Shown one piece after another: positions 1 through 7,217 of a stretch of DNA of 36,966 nt (the first letter of the stretch is position 1; every line of letters begins with the position of its first letter). Origin of the DNA: a virus. Where the stretch lies: positions 1 through 36,966 of IMG/VR virus record IMGVR_UViG_3300028553_000079; one strand, written 5' to 3'. The translations under genes and the position numbers were made by a program. The notes beneath the pieces were generated by a model that was not told the origin of the DNA, ran no database searches, and worked only from the letters and a program-made list of their open reading frames with translations.

Positions 1-290
1 TTCCAATGACCGTACTTAAGACGTAGTTCATCTTTTAAATTTCCTTTAAATTCGTGGTCATCTACGTCAACCGCAGCCCAACCCGCCCAAGCAGTTACGT
101 TTTTATTTGCGCGAGTAGTATTTGGTTCATAAACAGCCGGCGAAATAAGTTGAGCGTCTTGCTTAGATTTACGCTCAACCTTAGATAAACTATATAGCAA
201 AGCCTCAAACTGTTCCCAGCCTGAGAAGTCCATACGCTTCTCTGTCTTATTATCAAATATGCTTTTAAACAGCGTAAATGAGATAGCCAT
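1..290 (-). CDS. Possible AEP-type primase/replication protein, N-terminal part only (3' end off window)
   Basis: The reading frame opens at ATG 290-288 and runs off the left edge, so only about 96 N-terminal residues are visible. The start overlaps the stop of the upstream HNH gene by one base (TAATG), which fixes it. The sequence reads MAISFTLFKSIFDNKTEKR, and near its visible end AWAGWAAVDVDDHEF. The hydrophobic strand followed by D-x-D-D looks like motif I of archaeo-eukaryotic primase (AEP) domains, where two acidic residues bind metal. That would be a primase or primase-helicase replacing T4's DnaG-type gp61. The assignment rests on this one motif and on the replication-gene context, so it is tentative; another nucleotide-binding replication protein is possible. 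Confidence 0.45.
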   Translation of the reverse strand, partial: MAISFTLFKSIFDNKTEKRMDFSGWEQFEALLYSLSKVERKSKQDAQLISPAVYEPNTTRANKNVTAWAGWAAVDVDDHEFKGNLKDELRLKYGHW

Positions 291-973
291 TAAGAATGTT
301 TCCTCATAATATGTTGTTTCAAATTGCCAGCATCCATTATAATATTACAATGAGGACATTCAAATTTAGAACGGCTTAAAGCTTTTTTCTTCATCTTTTC
401 AATAGATTCTATTGAATGTTTTTTACCAGTATTTGCTATTCTAATTTTTTCGCGAGTTTCTTGAGAAACTTCGTTTTCCTTATACCAATGTGATACACCT
501 TTTGATATTTTATTTTTACTATCTTCAGATAAAATAGCACCACTTCTAGGTGTTTTACCCTTATTAGCTTTTGAAATATTTTCTCGATGTTGCTGAGTCT
601 TAACGTATTGCTCTAATTTATTTCTCTTTGCTAATTTTGTTTCTTCATTTAAATGTAATGATGGATTATTAGTCTTCATTTCGTTAATGTGCGAGATTCT
701 AGCTACTTCATATAATCTACTATTATAAGCGCCTTTATGCTTAAACATAAAGATTGGATCTCGATATCTTCTATCATTAGAATTTTCTTTCCACAATAAA
801 AAATGTATTAAAAAGTGTTCTCTAGGTGTCAATAATACAAGATTTTCTTGACTGTCATCACCACCCATAGATCTCATTATTATATGATGCAATTCATATA
901 TACCAGTTTTCTTAGATCTGTTTTGAGCTTTAGCATTATTTATGATTTCATTGTGTATACGTAAATAGTTTAT
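290..973 (-). CDS. HNH homing endonuclease with NUMOD3 repeats and C-terminal zinc finger, apparent non-AUG start
   Basis: This is a free-standing HNH homing endonuclease of the T4-like phage type, about 227 residues. The nuclease core reads ELHHIIMRSMGGDDSQENLV, followed by PREHFLIHFLLW. Two NUMOD3-like DNA-binding repeats follow (ISKANKGKTPRSGA and IRIANTGKKHSIES), then a CxxC...HxxxxH finger at the C-terminus. The usual N-terminal helix of the family (NYLRIHNEIINNAKAQNR) is encoded upstream of the only conventional start, TTG at 892. The frame stays open to a TAA at 994-996 and contains no ATG or GTG. The family's initiator Met aligns with an ATA codon at 973-971, preceded by AAGG ten bases away. 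A late promoter inside a hairpin lies just upstream. It either starts at ATA, starts late at TTG, or has recently lost its start. Confidence 0.75.
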   Translation of the reverse strand: MNYLRIHNEIINNAKAQNRSKKTGIYELHHIIMRSMGGDDSQENLVLLTPREHFLIHFLLWKENSNDRRYRDPIFMFKHKGAYNSRLYEVARISHINEMKTNNPSLHLNEETKLAKRNKLEQYVKTQQHRENISKANKGKTPRSGAILSEDSKNKISKGVSHWYKENEVSQETREKIRIANTGKKHSIESIEKMKKKALSRSKFECPHCNIIMDAGNLKQHIMRKHS

Positions 974-983
974 TTTAGTTAAA

Positions 984-1022
984 CCTTGTAGTTAGATTAA
1001 CTATTTATATCCAACTACTAGG
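984..1022 (-). promoter_or_regulatory. Stem-loop that would sequester the HNH ribosome binding site
   Basis: Arms 1013-1022 and 984-993 are inverted repeats matching at 9 of 10 positions. On the minus strand the 5' arm is CCTAGTAGTT and the 3' arm AACTACAAGG. The 3' arm contains the AAGG Shine-Dalgarno of the HNH gene and the loop contains the late promoter. Read-through RNA from upstream would hide the site, whereas RNA started at the late promoter would lack the 5' arm. The same arrangement is known for several T4 late genes. Confidence 0.6.
1002..1009 (-). promoter_or_regulatory. T4-type late promoter before the HNH gene
   Basis: Exact TATAAATA on the minus strand, the T4 late promoter consensus recognised by gp55-RNA polymerase with the gp45 clamp. 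From T4 spacing, transcription would begin near 996, leaving a short leader containing AAGG. It lies in the MazG-HNH intergenic region. Confidence 0.65.
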
Positions 1023-1049
1023 TTTTATTAGACATTTAATAAATTAATT

Positions 1050-1475
1050 TTAAAATTTTAATGGAAACTCTATTTTAGAAAGTAAACCAACATTATCTTT
1101 ATGTGTTGGAGCAATCCAATCATAACCGTGTGTTTCTATTGTCGGTTTAATTAAGTCTGGAAGTCCAAGTTTATTAGGTCTACTTGCTTTTACGCCAACT
1201 TCTTTATTCATGTTTGCAGCAAATACGCGATCCCATGCTGTGTAAGAATCTACACTATAAGCATCTAATGTTCCAATAGCAACTACAACTAAATCAATCA
1301 ATGCATCTACTACATCATCTGCATTCTTTGCTGTTTTCAATTCATCTAGTTCTTCTTGTAGAAAGTTAGCTCTGAATTCAAGAAACAGTGCAAGCTTTTC
1401 ATTATCAAAAGATTCAATCACTTGACGCACACCATACTTAGCATGCATATCATTTATATCTTGTACCCAATTCAT
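1050..1475 (-). CDS. MazG-like nucleotide pyrophosphohydrolase
   Basis: A 141-residue all-alpha NTP-pyrophosphatase-like protein. The acidic helix FLQEELDELKTAKNADD followed by VVDALIDLVVVAIGTLDAY gives the E-E-x-x-E then D-x-x-x-D metal-binding pattern of the MazG/phosphoribosyl-ATP pyrophosphohydrolase superfamily. In phages these enzymes probably trim nucleotide pools or act on (p)ppGpp-like alarmones, but the substrate cannot be read here. The start at 1475 follows AAGGA and lies 24 bases below the -10 of its own early-type promoter (1499-1527). It is the first gene of the leftmost transcription unit. Confidence 0.75.
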   Translation of the reverse strand: MNWVQDINDMHAKYGVRQVIESFDNEKLALFLEFRANFLQEELDELKTAKNADDVVDALIDLVVVAIGTLDAYSVDSYTAWDRVFAANMNKEVGVKASRPNKLGLPDLIKPTIETHGYDWIAPTHKDNVGLLSKIEFPLKF

Positions 1476-1498
1476 ATCATATTCCTTATCATATTAAT

Positions 1499-1527
1499 AT
1501 TATACCATAGTTTACTCAGAATGTACA
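1499..1527 (-). promoter_or_regulatory. Early-type phage promoter for the MazG-like gene
   Basis: -35 TGTACA at 1522-1527, 17-bp spacer, -10 TATAAT at 1499-1504 preceded by TATGG (extended -10). It is the same layout as the other promoters of this family in the window. It overlaps the 3' end of the 63-residue gene upstream. Confidence 0.75.
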
Positions 1528-1703
1528 ATCGTATCTTCAATATTAAACCATTCGTATATTTCATTCATAACACTATTTCTAATCTCATCAATAAACTGTT
1601 CGTCTGTTAATTGATGTTCTCTCTTAATAGCACGATTGATACCATATTTAACGCCGTCCTCAATTGCACGATCAAGAACTGCATATGTTTTAGGGCGCAT
1701 CAT
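1512..1703 (-). CDS. Small conserved-looking phage protein of unknown function (63 aa)
   Basis: A short, charged, probably helical protein beginning MMRPKTYAVLDRAIEDGVKY and ending NIEDTIVHSE. I do not recognise a family with a known function. Its start codon overlaps the stop of the 59-residue gene upstream (AAATGATG), so translation is probably coupled and the gene is real despite its size. Its last codons lie over the -35 element of the promoter that drives the downstream MazG-like gene. It lies just after DNA polymerase in the transcription unit. Confidence 0.6.
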   Translation of the reverse strand: MMRPKTYAVLDRAIEDGVKYGINRAIKREHQLTDEQFIDEIRNSVMNEIYEWFNIEDTIVHSE

Positions 1704-1879
1704 TTTGCTAAAGCTGCAACTAATTTACCATTCACTTCACAGAATGATTCGGCTACTACGATAGTAATATCATTGGCGAGTGAAACGATTGTTGTATTAT
1801 TATCGCCTTCACCAATGAGACATACTTGCGATGGGTTGATTGCAAGGGTTTTACCTTCAAGTTCTTTAAATATCAGCAT
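1700..1879 (-). CDS. Small protein of unknown function between gp43 and the 63-aa gene (59 aa)
   Basis: The open frame runs from ATG at 1879 to TGA at 1700-1702 and gives 59 residues, starting MLIFKELEGKTLAINPSQV and ending GKLVAALAK. A strong AGGAG Shine-Dalgarno lies eight bases upstream of the ATG. It starts 10 bases after the gp43 stop and overlaps the next start. It looks like a small beta-rich fold with alternating hydrophobic residues (TIVSLANDITIVVAES). No function is recognisable. The tight packing and strong ribosome binding site support a real gene. Confidence 0.65.
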   Translation of the reverse strand: MLIFKELEGKTLAINPSQVCLIGEGDNNTTIVSLANDITIVVAESFCEVNGKLVAALAK

Positions 1880-1888
1880 ATACTACTC

Positions 1889-4405
1889 CTATACGAAAAA
1901 GTCTTCCAATGATTGTTTTGGTTCGGACTGCCAGCCAACTGCATCAAGGATCGGAAGAATAGGATCCAAGAAGGTCTTTTCAAATTGCAGGTCATAGTCT
2001 ACATACTTATTGATCTGCAGTTCAGGCGGAAGGTAATCCGGGAATGCAATTACGTTTTCACGTAAAGTGTTTGGTGTCTTGAGATAACAAAACTTTATCT
2101 TTTCACCATTTTGAATCAGAGTGTACTTCTTTTCAAGTCCACGATCCTTAATAGCAATATTATATACTATTGCACCACGAACATGAATAGGTACACCTTT
2201 TTTATAACGAGTTGTCTTATCAGTCCACTTTTTAATATCGCTTATTCCCCGCGGGAACGACACTTGTTCGGGCGGTAACGTAGAGAAGTATTTTTTAAAA
2301 GCTTGAATAGCGCCCTGAGTTTTAACTTCCGAACCGGAGATAATGACCTTGAACAATTCTTTAAGAGCCTCCCGACACGCTGCTGGTGTAGACGACTTAA
2401 TGGCTTCAATACCCATGATTTTGAGTTTTGGTTCTGCATATTGTACACCTTCGTTATTATGGACATTAAGGATATATCGCTTTTTAGCAGTCCAGATACC
2501 GCGATCAGCAATTGCCTCACGCTTCATTTCCATACGATTAATCTTACAGTTGAACTTATTAAACATTTCACCATAAGCATCGTTCAGAGTTGTTGTAAAT
2601 GTATCCTCACAGATCTTGTCAAGGAAGACAACAGGATCGTTTGGCTTGAATTGATTAACCATATCACCAAATGAAACATAAAGTGAATCTGTATCGATTG
2701 CAATAACATAATCTTTATTCTTGGATTTAAGAATAGAGTTCATCTTTTGGTTCATTGCCTTCTCAGCCCAACGAATCGCCATCTGACCAGTGAGTGTAAT
2801 ACCCTCAGCGACACGTAGATCAAAGTAACGGAAGTATCTATTACCAAGCGCACCATACAATGAGTTCATCAGGATCTTAATAGACATCTGCTGGTTTTCA
2901 TATCGAGAAATTGTACGTTCGATTTGAATAATCTTTTGTTTGTCTTTCTTATCAGTGTTCTCGAGTTCCTGTTCAGCGTCAAGCATCTTACGTTTAATTG
3001 CTTTACGCTCATCATAATACTGTACAATGATTGCAGGGATCACGCCTTGCTTGGTAGTATTAAACCTAACACCATTCGCGGCCATACAGGCGTCAGGAGT
3101 GTTATCAGTATTGTTAGTACCATTCAAACAAGAATCAGGATCAACTCCTGATATTACGCCATCAATGATTGTTTCAGGACTCATGTTCCATTGCACAATG
3201 ATGTTAGGATAAAGTGATGCTAAGTCAAAAGAACATACCCACTCATGTAGACCAACCTGAGGATCTTTAACATAACCGCCGGGAAAGGTTGCCTTATACT
3301 TATCGGTGTTAGGTGGAATGATAACGTTCTTATTCATTAGATCACGATAGATGATTGTATCCCAGATCGTTGTTGTACCAAACGTATCAGAATAGTTCAC
3401 ACCACCACGATATGCCATTGTAAGGGCAAGAGTAATAAGACCCATCTTATCTTCGAATCGTTCAATAAGTTCTACATCTCGAATGTTATAATCAATAAAC
3501 GTTTGATGGTCATTCTTATATAGAGAGTGTAGAGAACCAAACTCTTCATAGGACAACTTATTCTCACCAAGAACGACATAGGCAATATGATCAAGTTTAT
3601 ATGATTCTTGAGCACCATACGAATAACCAAACTTTTGAAACAAGTCTAGATAATCGAGTTGTTGAATACCATACAATTCATATGCGTCAAGTGATTTACC
3701 TTTGACGTTGATTTGACGGTAGTTAACCATTCCCCACGGACTTAGCTTCTTTACAGCATCTTCACCAAGAACACGTTTGATACGATTAGCCAAGTATGGA
3801 ACATCAAACAGACGAGTATTCCAACCTGTAACTACATCAGGACAATGTGTTTCAGAGTGCCAATGATCAAGGAATGCTTTGAGCAGCATAACCTCGTTAT
3901 CAACTTTACGATACACAATTGCTGTATGTTGCATGAGTGCTTTTGATGTATCAAAGTCGCCAAGACCCCAGACGAAGTAGCGATTGTCTGTATTAGACTT
4001 TACACAAATAGAGATGACTTCATGTGCGGCTTCTTCAGGAAATGGGAAACCATCGTCTGATGCAACCTCAATATCCAACGATGTTACATTGATTTTATCA
4101 CGATCAAACGAGATTTCGTTTGGATACTTCTCGTATAAGAACTGAGAGATATAATTAGTGTTACCATATATCTTAAAGTTTTCTACATCCTTATACGTTT
4201 CAACATACTCTTTTGCTTCTTTCATTGAGCCAAAAGGACGAGGTGCTACATGAGTACCATCGATCGTTGTATAACCAGTTTCTTTGTTTGAGGCCGTATA
4301 AAGAGTGGGTTCGAATTGCACTTTACGAGCAAAACGAACTCCATCATCATAACCACGATATAGTAAACTATTACCATACCTATTCACGCAAGTATAAAAT
4401 GTCAA
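1889..4405 (-). CDS. 43: Family B DNA polymerase (T4 gp43-like)
   Basis: Replicative polymerase with proofreading, 838 residues (T4 gp43 is 898). The 3'-5' exonuclease motifs are visible: Exo I LDIEVASDD (D111, E113), Exo II VTGWNTRLFDVPYLANRI (about 192-209) and Exo III YNIRDVELIERF (D310). Polymerase motif A is SFDLASLYPNIIV (about 392-404), motif B KILMNSLYGALGNRYF (about 510-525), and motif C AIDTDSLYV with the catalytic D571-T-D573. No inteins or gaps are seen. The start is TTG at 4405, which gives MTFYTCVNRYGN and matches the usual phage N-terminus; GGAGGG lies about eight bases upstream. It is driven by the promoter at 4434-4462 and should work with the gp45 clamp and gp44/62 loader encoded nearby. 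Confidence 0.97.
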   Translation of the reverse strand: MTFYTCVNRYGNSLLYRGYDDGVRFARKVQFEPTLYTASNKETGYTTIDGTHVAPRPFGSMKEAKEYVETYKDVENFKIYGNTNYISQFLYEKYPNEISFDRDKINVTSLDIEVASDDGFPFPEEAAHEVISICVKSNTDNRYFVWGLGDFDTSKALMQHTAIVYRKVDNEVMLLKAFLDHWHSETHCPDVVTGWNTRLFDVPYLANRIKRVLGEDAVKKLSPWGMVNYRQINVKGKSLDAYELYGIQQLDYLDLFQKFGYSYGAQESYKLDHIAYVVLGENKLSYEEFGSLHSLYKNDHQTFIDYNIRDVELIERFEDKMGLITLALTMAYRGGVNYSDTFGTTTIWDTIIYRDLMNKNVIIPPNTDKYKATFPGGYVKDPQVGLHEWVCSFDLASLYPNIIVQWNMSPETIIDGVISGVDPDSCLNGTNNTDNTPDACMAANGVRFNTTKQGVIPAIIVQYYDERKAIKRKMLDAEQELENTDKKDKQKIIQIERTISRYENQQMSIKILMNSLYGALGNRYFRYFDLRVAEGITLTGQMAIRWAEKAMNQKMNSILKSKNKDYVIAIDTDSLYVSFGDMVNQFKPNDPVVFLDKICEDTFTTTLNDAYGEMFNKFNCKINRMEMKREAIADRGIWTAKKRYILNVHNNEGVQYAEPKLKIMGIEAIKSSTPAACREALKELFKVIISGSEVKTQGAIQAFKKYFSTLPPEQVSFPRGISDIKKWTDKTTRYKKGVPIHVRGAIVYNIAIKDRGLEKKYTLIQNGEKIKFCYLKTPNTLRENVIAFPDYLPPELQINKYVDYDLQFEKTFLDPILPILDAVGWQSEPKQSLEDFFV

Positions 4406-4433
4406 AATAACAACCCTCCATCACAATACTACT

Positions 4434-4462
4434 ATTATACCACAAAATTGGGTGTATGTACA
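4434..4462 (-). promoter_or_regulatory. Early-type phage promoter for gp43
   Basis: CCTGTACA with TGTACA at 4457-4462, 17-bp spacer, TGTGG then TATAAT at 4434-4439. It sits in the gap between the Sm-like gene and gp43, with the transcript start expected about 25 bases before the gp43 TTG. Confidence 0.8.
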
Positions 4463-4467
4463 GGTTT

Positions 4468-4776
4468 TTATACGATGATCTTTTGAGGGCCTGGAGTGAT
4501 GATTTTGCTAAACATATTCTCATATTGCTTCTGTAGACCATCAACTGGATCTGCAGTAAACATAATATGATCATGCTTAATAATTAACCCATCAGAAGAA
4601 GCATTTGAGTATGCCATGAATGGAGCAAGTCCAAGAGAGTTAGATTGTGTAGGAATAAGGATTGCAACATCTTCAACGCGAATAGCGTTTTGGCCGTCTG
4701 TAGTTCTTGTATCTGTGATTACGTTACAGATAAGTTCTTCACCTGATGTCAATCGAACAATTTTAATAGTTGCCAT
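4468..4776 (-). CDS. Small Sm/Lsm-like protein upstream of DNA polymerase
   Basis: A 102-residue protein starting MATIKIVRLTSGEELICNV, then AIRVEDVAILIPTQSNSLGL and a tail with DHIMFTADPVDGLQKQYENM. The opening [IV]-x-L-x-S-G-E-E-[LV] strand-turn-strand resembles the first half of an Sm fold, and the protein at 19608-19973 opens the same way (VKLSSGEEVVGYI). They look like paralogues; a role in RNA binding is inferred from the fold only. The start at 4776 has only a weak GGAA upstream and follows the GC-rich structured stretch. The gene ends 6 bases before the -35 of the gp43 promoter. Confidence 0.5.
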   Translation of the reverse strand: MATIKIVRLTSGEELICNVITDTRTTDGQNAIRVEDVAILIPTQSNSLGLAPFMAYSNASSDGLIIKHDHIMFTADPVDGLQKQYENMFSKIITPGPQKIIV

Positions 4777-4797
4777 AATATTTCCATGTTAAAATTA

Positions 4798-4905
4798 TAA
4801 AATGCTGGTTACTTTATCCAGCGTGCATTGACGGAGCACAGTCCAATTGTCCGGACGCCTTTTGCCGTAGCTACGAACGGTCCCAAGGTGGGATTACATG
4901 CATGG
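4798..4905 (-). ncRNA. GC-rich structured non-coding stretch upstream of the Sm-like gene
   Basis: This lies between the methyltransferase stop (4911) and the Sm-like gene start (4776) and contains no substantial ORF. By hand count 43 of the 75 bases in 4821-4895 are G or C, against AT-rich surroundings. On the minus strand several short stems can form: CCCA/TGGG, CCGT/ACGG around GTAGCTAC, GTCC/GGAC, GTGC/GCAC, and finally GCTGG/CCAGC (4804-4822) followed by a T-rich run. It may be a leader element, small RNA or attenuator. It does not fit a tRNA. The class is unknown. Confidence 0.4.
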
Positions 4906-4910
4906 GTATT

Positions 4911-5504
4911 TTATACACGCTTAAATGTAAATGAACCAATATCTTCACGACCAAGGTCAGATTCAATTGTTGATTCTTCAATACATTCAAAACCGTAATT
5001 TGCCATGAATTCTTTTAATCCATCCGATGTATAATACCAACAGTGCTCATCAGGACGGAAGTGTTTACTTCTAAGTATATGTGCTTTATCTTTATATATT
5101 GGACAAGACACGAATACGTATTTACGAACAAGCGAGAGTAGGTGTTCAGGATTATGTATATGTTCTAATGCATCCCAAAATGACATAGCATCTACTTCGC
5201 ATGGTTCAGTAAATTTATCAACTGATTTCATCCACTCAATTGCTGAAGGGTTAATATCAAATCCCTTAGCAAATGGAATAGCTTTAATGAATGCTCCTGA
5301 ACCAATACCAATATCAATCAATGAGTCAAATTGATATTTTAAAACCATGTCAACGCGAGCAGTATTAAGATCACGACCTATTTGTGTATCTTCATATGTA
5401 AGATACTTTTCCCAATACGCCTGATCATATGGCGCTTCTTCAACTGGATAGTAACCTATACCTAATCGAGGAAACCAGATAAGTTTATCACTTTCCTTTG
5501 TCAA
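4911..5504 (-). CDS. Class I SAM-dependent methyltransferase
   Basis: A 197-residue Rossmann methyltransferase of the Methyltransf_23 type. SAM-binding motif I reads LIDIGIGSGAFIKAI, the acidic end of strand 2 GFDINPSAIEWM, and a motif-IV-like stretch AMSFWDALEHIHNPEHLL. The acceptor is not predictable. The first 17 bases overlap the end of the GT9 gene upstream, so the two are probably translationally coupled, and together with 6350-7189 they form a three-gene cassette. Such trios are usual in sugar or surface-glycan pathways, and sugar O-methylation is one option. The gene ends just before the GC-rich structured stretch. Confidence 0.8.
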   Translation of the reverse strand: MTKESDKLIWFPRLGIGYYPVEEAPYDQAYWEKYLTYEDTQIGRDLNTARVDMVLKYQFDSLIDIGIGSGAFIKAIPFAKGFDINPSAIEWMKSVDKFTEPCEVDAMSFWDALEHIHNPEHLLSLVRKYVFVSCPIYKDKAHILRSKHFRPDEHCWYYTSDGLKEFMANYGFECIEESTIESDLGREDIGSFTFKRV

Positions 5505-6348
5505 GTAAATCCCCTAGTGTTCTTGTTAACGTTTTAACTGATAAGTTTTCAACGTTTAAATTTTTGTACATTGTTCCAATCTTTTCGGGCTTAACCCAAT
5601 TCGTTTGGAATGCTCTCTTTGGAAAGTAGTCTGACCAAAGCATAAGTGTTGGCGTATTTAAGTGTTGGCTTATAATAGTATTACCTCCACACCAACCAAC
5701 AAAGGCAGAAGCACCACGAATGAGTGATAAGAGTTCGTCTAAACTTGTATCACCACACCAATTTTCAATCCCAGCATCTTCTAGTTGTTTATTGAATGGT
5801 CCATCCCAAGTAGAACCGGTCAGTATTAAACGGTAACCTTTAATTGAACTTAAGAATTCTTTAATCTTTTCAGGTGTTAAATTAGCAACCCATTGAGTAA
5901 ACATACCGTGATCAGAAAAGTAAAATATAATATACGGTTCTTTTATCTTAGACTCTGTACCTTTTAAATCTATTTTGTAATCCCAGTTTGTTTCATACTT
6001 TGGTAGAATGTTTTTCATTTGGTCGCCTACTCGTAGTTGACCATTTACACATAAATATGAATCAAATCCTAAGAAGCCTTTTTCTTCTGATCCATTACGA
6101 CCAGTCATATAACTTCTTCGAAAAACTTTCTTTTGTCGAGAGTCTAAGTCTTCAATTTTAGTATTTAAGTATCCCCCAAACTTTACGAATGGGATACGCC
6201 GTACAAAATCTTCTGACCTTGGACGTCCATCGAAGTTCCAAACGTGTACTTCAGGAATTTCACCTGGACAGTTCTTCTCAATCCAAGATTCTAATTTTAG
6301 CATTACCCAGTGTATATCACCAATGCCGGGAATAGTTAATATTTTCAT
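5488..6348 (-). CDS. GT9-like (heptosyltransferase-type) glycosyltransferase, second copy
   Basis: A 286-residue protein starting MKILTIPGIGDIHWVMLKLE, with the G-x-G-D nucleotide-sugar strand-loop of GT-B family 9 enzymes. A second Rossmann half carries YRLILTGSTWDGPFNKQL and then DELLSLIRGASAFVGWCGG, which resembles the D-x-G-x-x-H region where GT9 enzymes bind the ADP-sugar. The classical His is absent (GWCGGNTIISQHL). Donor and acceptor are unknown. It begins one base after the stop of the GT9 gene at 6350-7189 and overlaps the methyltransferase by 17 bases. A glycan-modifying role is inferred from this context. Confidence 0.7.
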   Translation of the reverse strand: MKILTIPGIGDIHWVMLKLESWIEKNCPGEIPEVHVWNFDGRPRSEDFVRRIPFVKFGGYLNTKIEDLDSRQKKVFRRSYMTGRNGSEEKGFLGFDSYLCVNGQLRVGDQMKNILPKYETNWDYKIDLKGTESKIKEPYIIFYFSDHGMFTQWVANLTPEKIKEFLSSIKGYRLILTGSTWDGPFNKQLEDAGIENWCGDTSLDELLSLIRGASAFVGWCGGNTIISQHLNTPTLMLWSDYFPKRAFQTNWVKPEKIGTMYKNLNVENLSVKTLTRTLGDLLDKGK

Positions 6349-6349
6349 A

Positions 6350-7189
6350 TTATTGTTTTAACCAATTTACAAATTTGTTTTCATGATCGCTTATTACTTT
6401 ATCGCATTCGTGTAAAGGATTATCGCATATACAGTAGTTATCAGGTTTAGCATACCCTATCTTACTTGACTTGCCTATTTTGTCAGGATGATTTGTATCA
6501 CCGCATCCCCCTAATACTATCCATGCTTTCTTATCGTATGCAATTGCTGCAGGTACAATCCAACCTACGCCTGCAACAATCATTGATGACGCATTTACTA
6601 ACGCCATTAATTCTTTTATATTTAACTCACCTGCATGAAACTGAAGATCGCTTTCCGGCATAGGATCAAGCGCCCATTCTTCATTCGCGCATATATCAGC
6701 AATCGATATAATATAATATCCCTGAGACTTAAGAATTCTTGTTGCCTCGGCTACATATTCAGGCAATGGATTTCTTGCTGTGTTTTTCCATTCTCTTCGA
6801 ACAGTCACAGGACGTACCAACGCAAACTTAGGTAAATCTGTTATCCATTGATACTTACCTCTCCAGTCCGGCAATTCCATTGGGCCTGGTGTAATGCCAA
6901 AACATTTACTCATATCTGCAATTATCCCATTGTTGGCATAATTTATTCTAATAGGTGTCATATCCTTTGAGGGATACTCTACCCATTCAATATTACTATT
7001 ACGTTCTATGTTTTTATTTTGAGTACGAAGTGTTGTTACTGTACGAATGAAACTTATGTTATTTATATTATCGTACAATTCTGGCCAAGGTGTTTCAAGT
7101 AAGATATTATCACGAGATGCTAATTGAGTAATAAAGGATCTTTGGTATATGTTATCACCAAGACCCTTCATACCTTTTACATAGATCAT
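6350..7189 (-). CDS. GT9-like (heptosyltransferase-type) glycosyltransferase, first copy
   Basis: A 279-residue protein starting MIYVKGMKGLGDNIYQRSFI, the N-terminal G-x-G-D loop typical of GT9/ADP-heptose-type transferases. The C-terminal half has GYYIISIADIC, then LNIKELMALVNASSMIVAGV with GWIVPAAIAYDKKAWIVLGG, which matches the second nucleotide-binding Rossmann half. A Cys-rich tail (CICDNPLHECDKV) recalls GT9 relatives that end in a small Cys/His patch. It is the first gene of the glycosyltransferase-glycosyltransferase-methyltransferase cassette between regA and the polymerase region. The cassette may decorate virion or host glycans or modified DNA; the sequence alone does not decide this. 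Confidence 0.7.
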   Translation of the reverse strand: MIYVKGMKGLGDNIYQRSFITQLASRDNILLETPWPELYDNINNISFIRTVTTLRTQNKNIERNSNIEWVEYPSKDMTPIRINYANNGIIADMSKCFGITPGPMELPDWRGKYQWITDLPKFALVRPVTVRREWKNTARNPLPEYVAEATRILKSQGYYIISIADICANEEWALDPMPESDLQFHAGELNIKELMALVNASSMIVAGVGWIVPAAIAYDKKAWIVLGGCGDTNHPDKIGKSSKIGYAKPDNYCICDNPLHECDKVISDHENKFVNWLKQ

Positions 7190-7217
7190 TTATTAACGCC
7201 TATAATATATTTAAAAG

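Noticed and set aside
290-1022. HNH gene lying inside a group I intron
   Set aside because: Flanking genes are complete on their own (the primase-like gene has its own start, MazG its own stop), and no exon halves or intron core were seen.
1422-2997. Plus-strand open frames opposite gp43 and the small genes
   Set aside because: They lack ribosome binding sites and recognisable proteins and mirror the codon bias of the minus-strand genes. The same holds for all other plus-strand frames in the window.
3021-3040. TGTACA in the gp43 coding region as a promoter
   Set aside because: No TATAAT-like hexamer at 17-bp spacing. Similar lone TGTACA copies near 5563 and 8044 were dismissed for the same reason.
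4798-4905. A tRNA gene in the GC-rich stretch, on either strand
   Set aside because: No seven-base acceptor stem with matching D, anticodon and T arms can be laid out, and the T-arm-like TTCG lies in the wrong place.
7060-7067. TATAAATA match inside the first GT9 gene
   Set aside because: Inside coding sequence with no appropriate downstream start; treated as chance.
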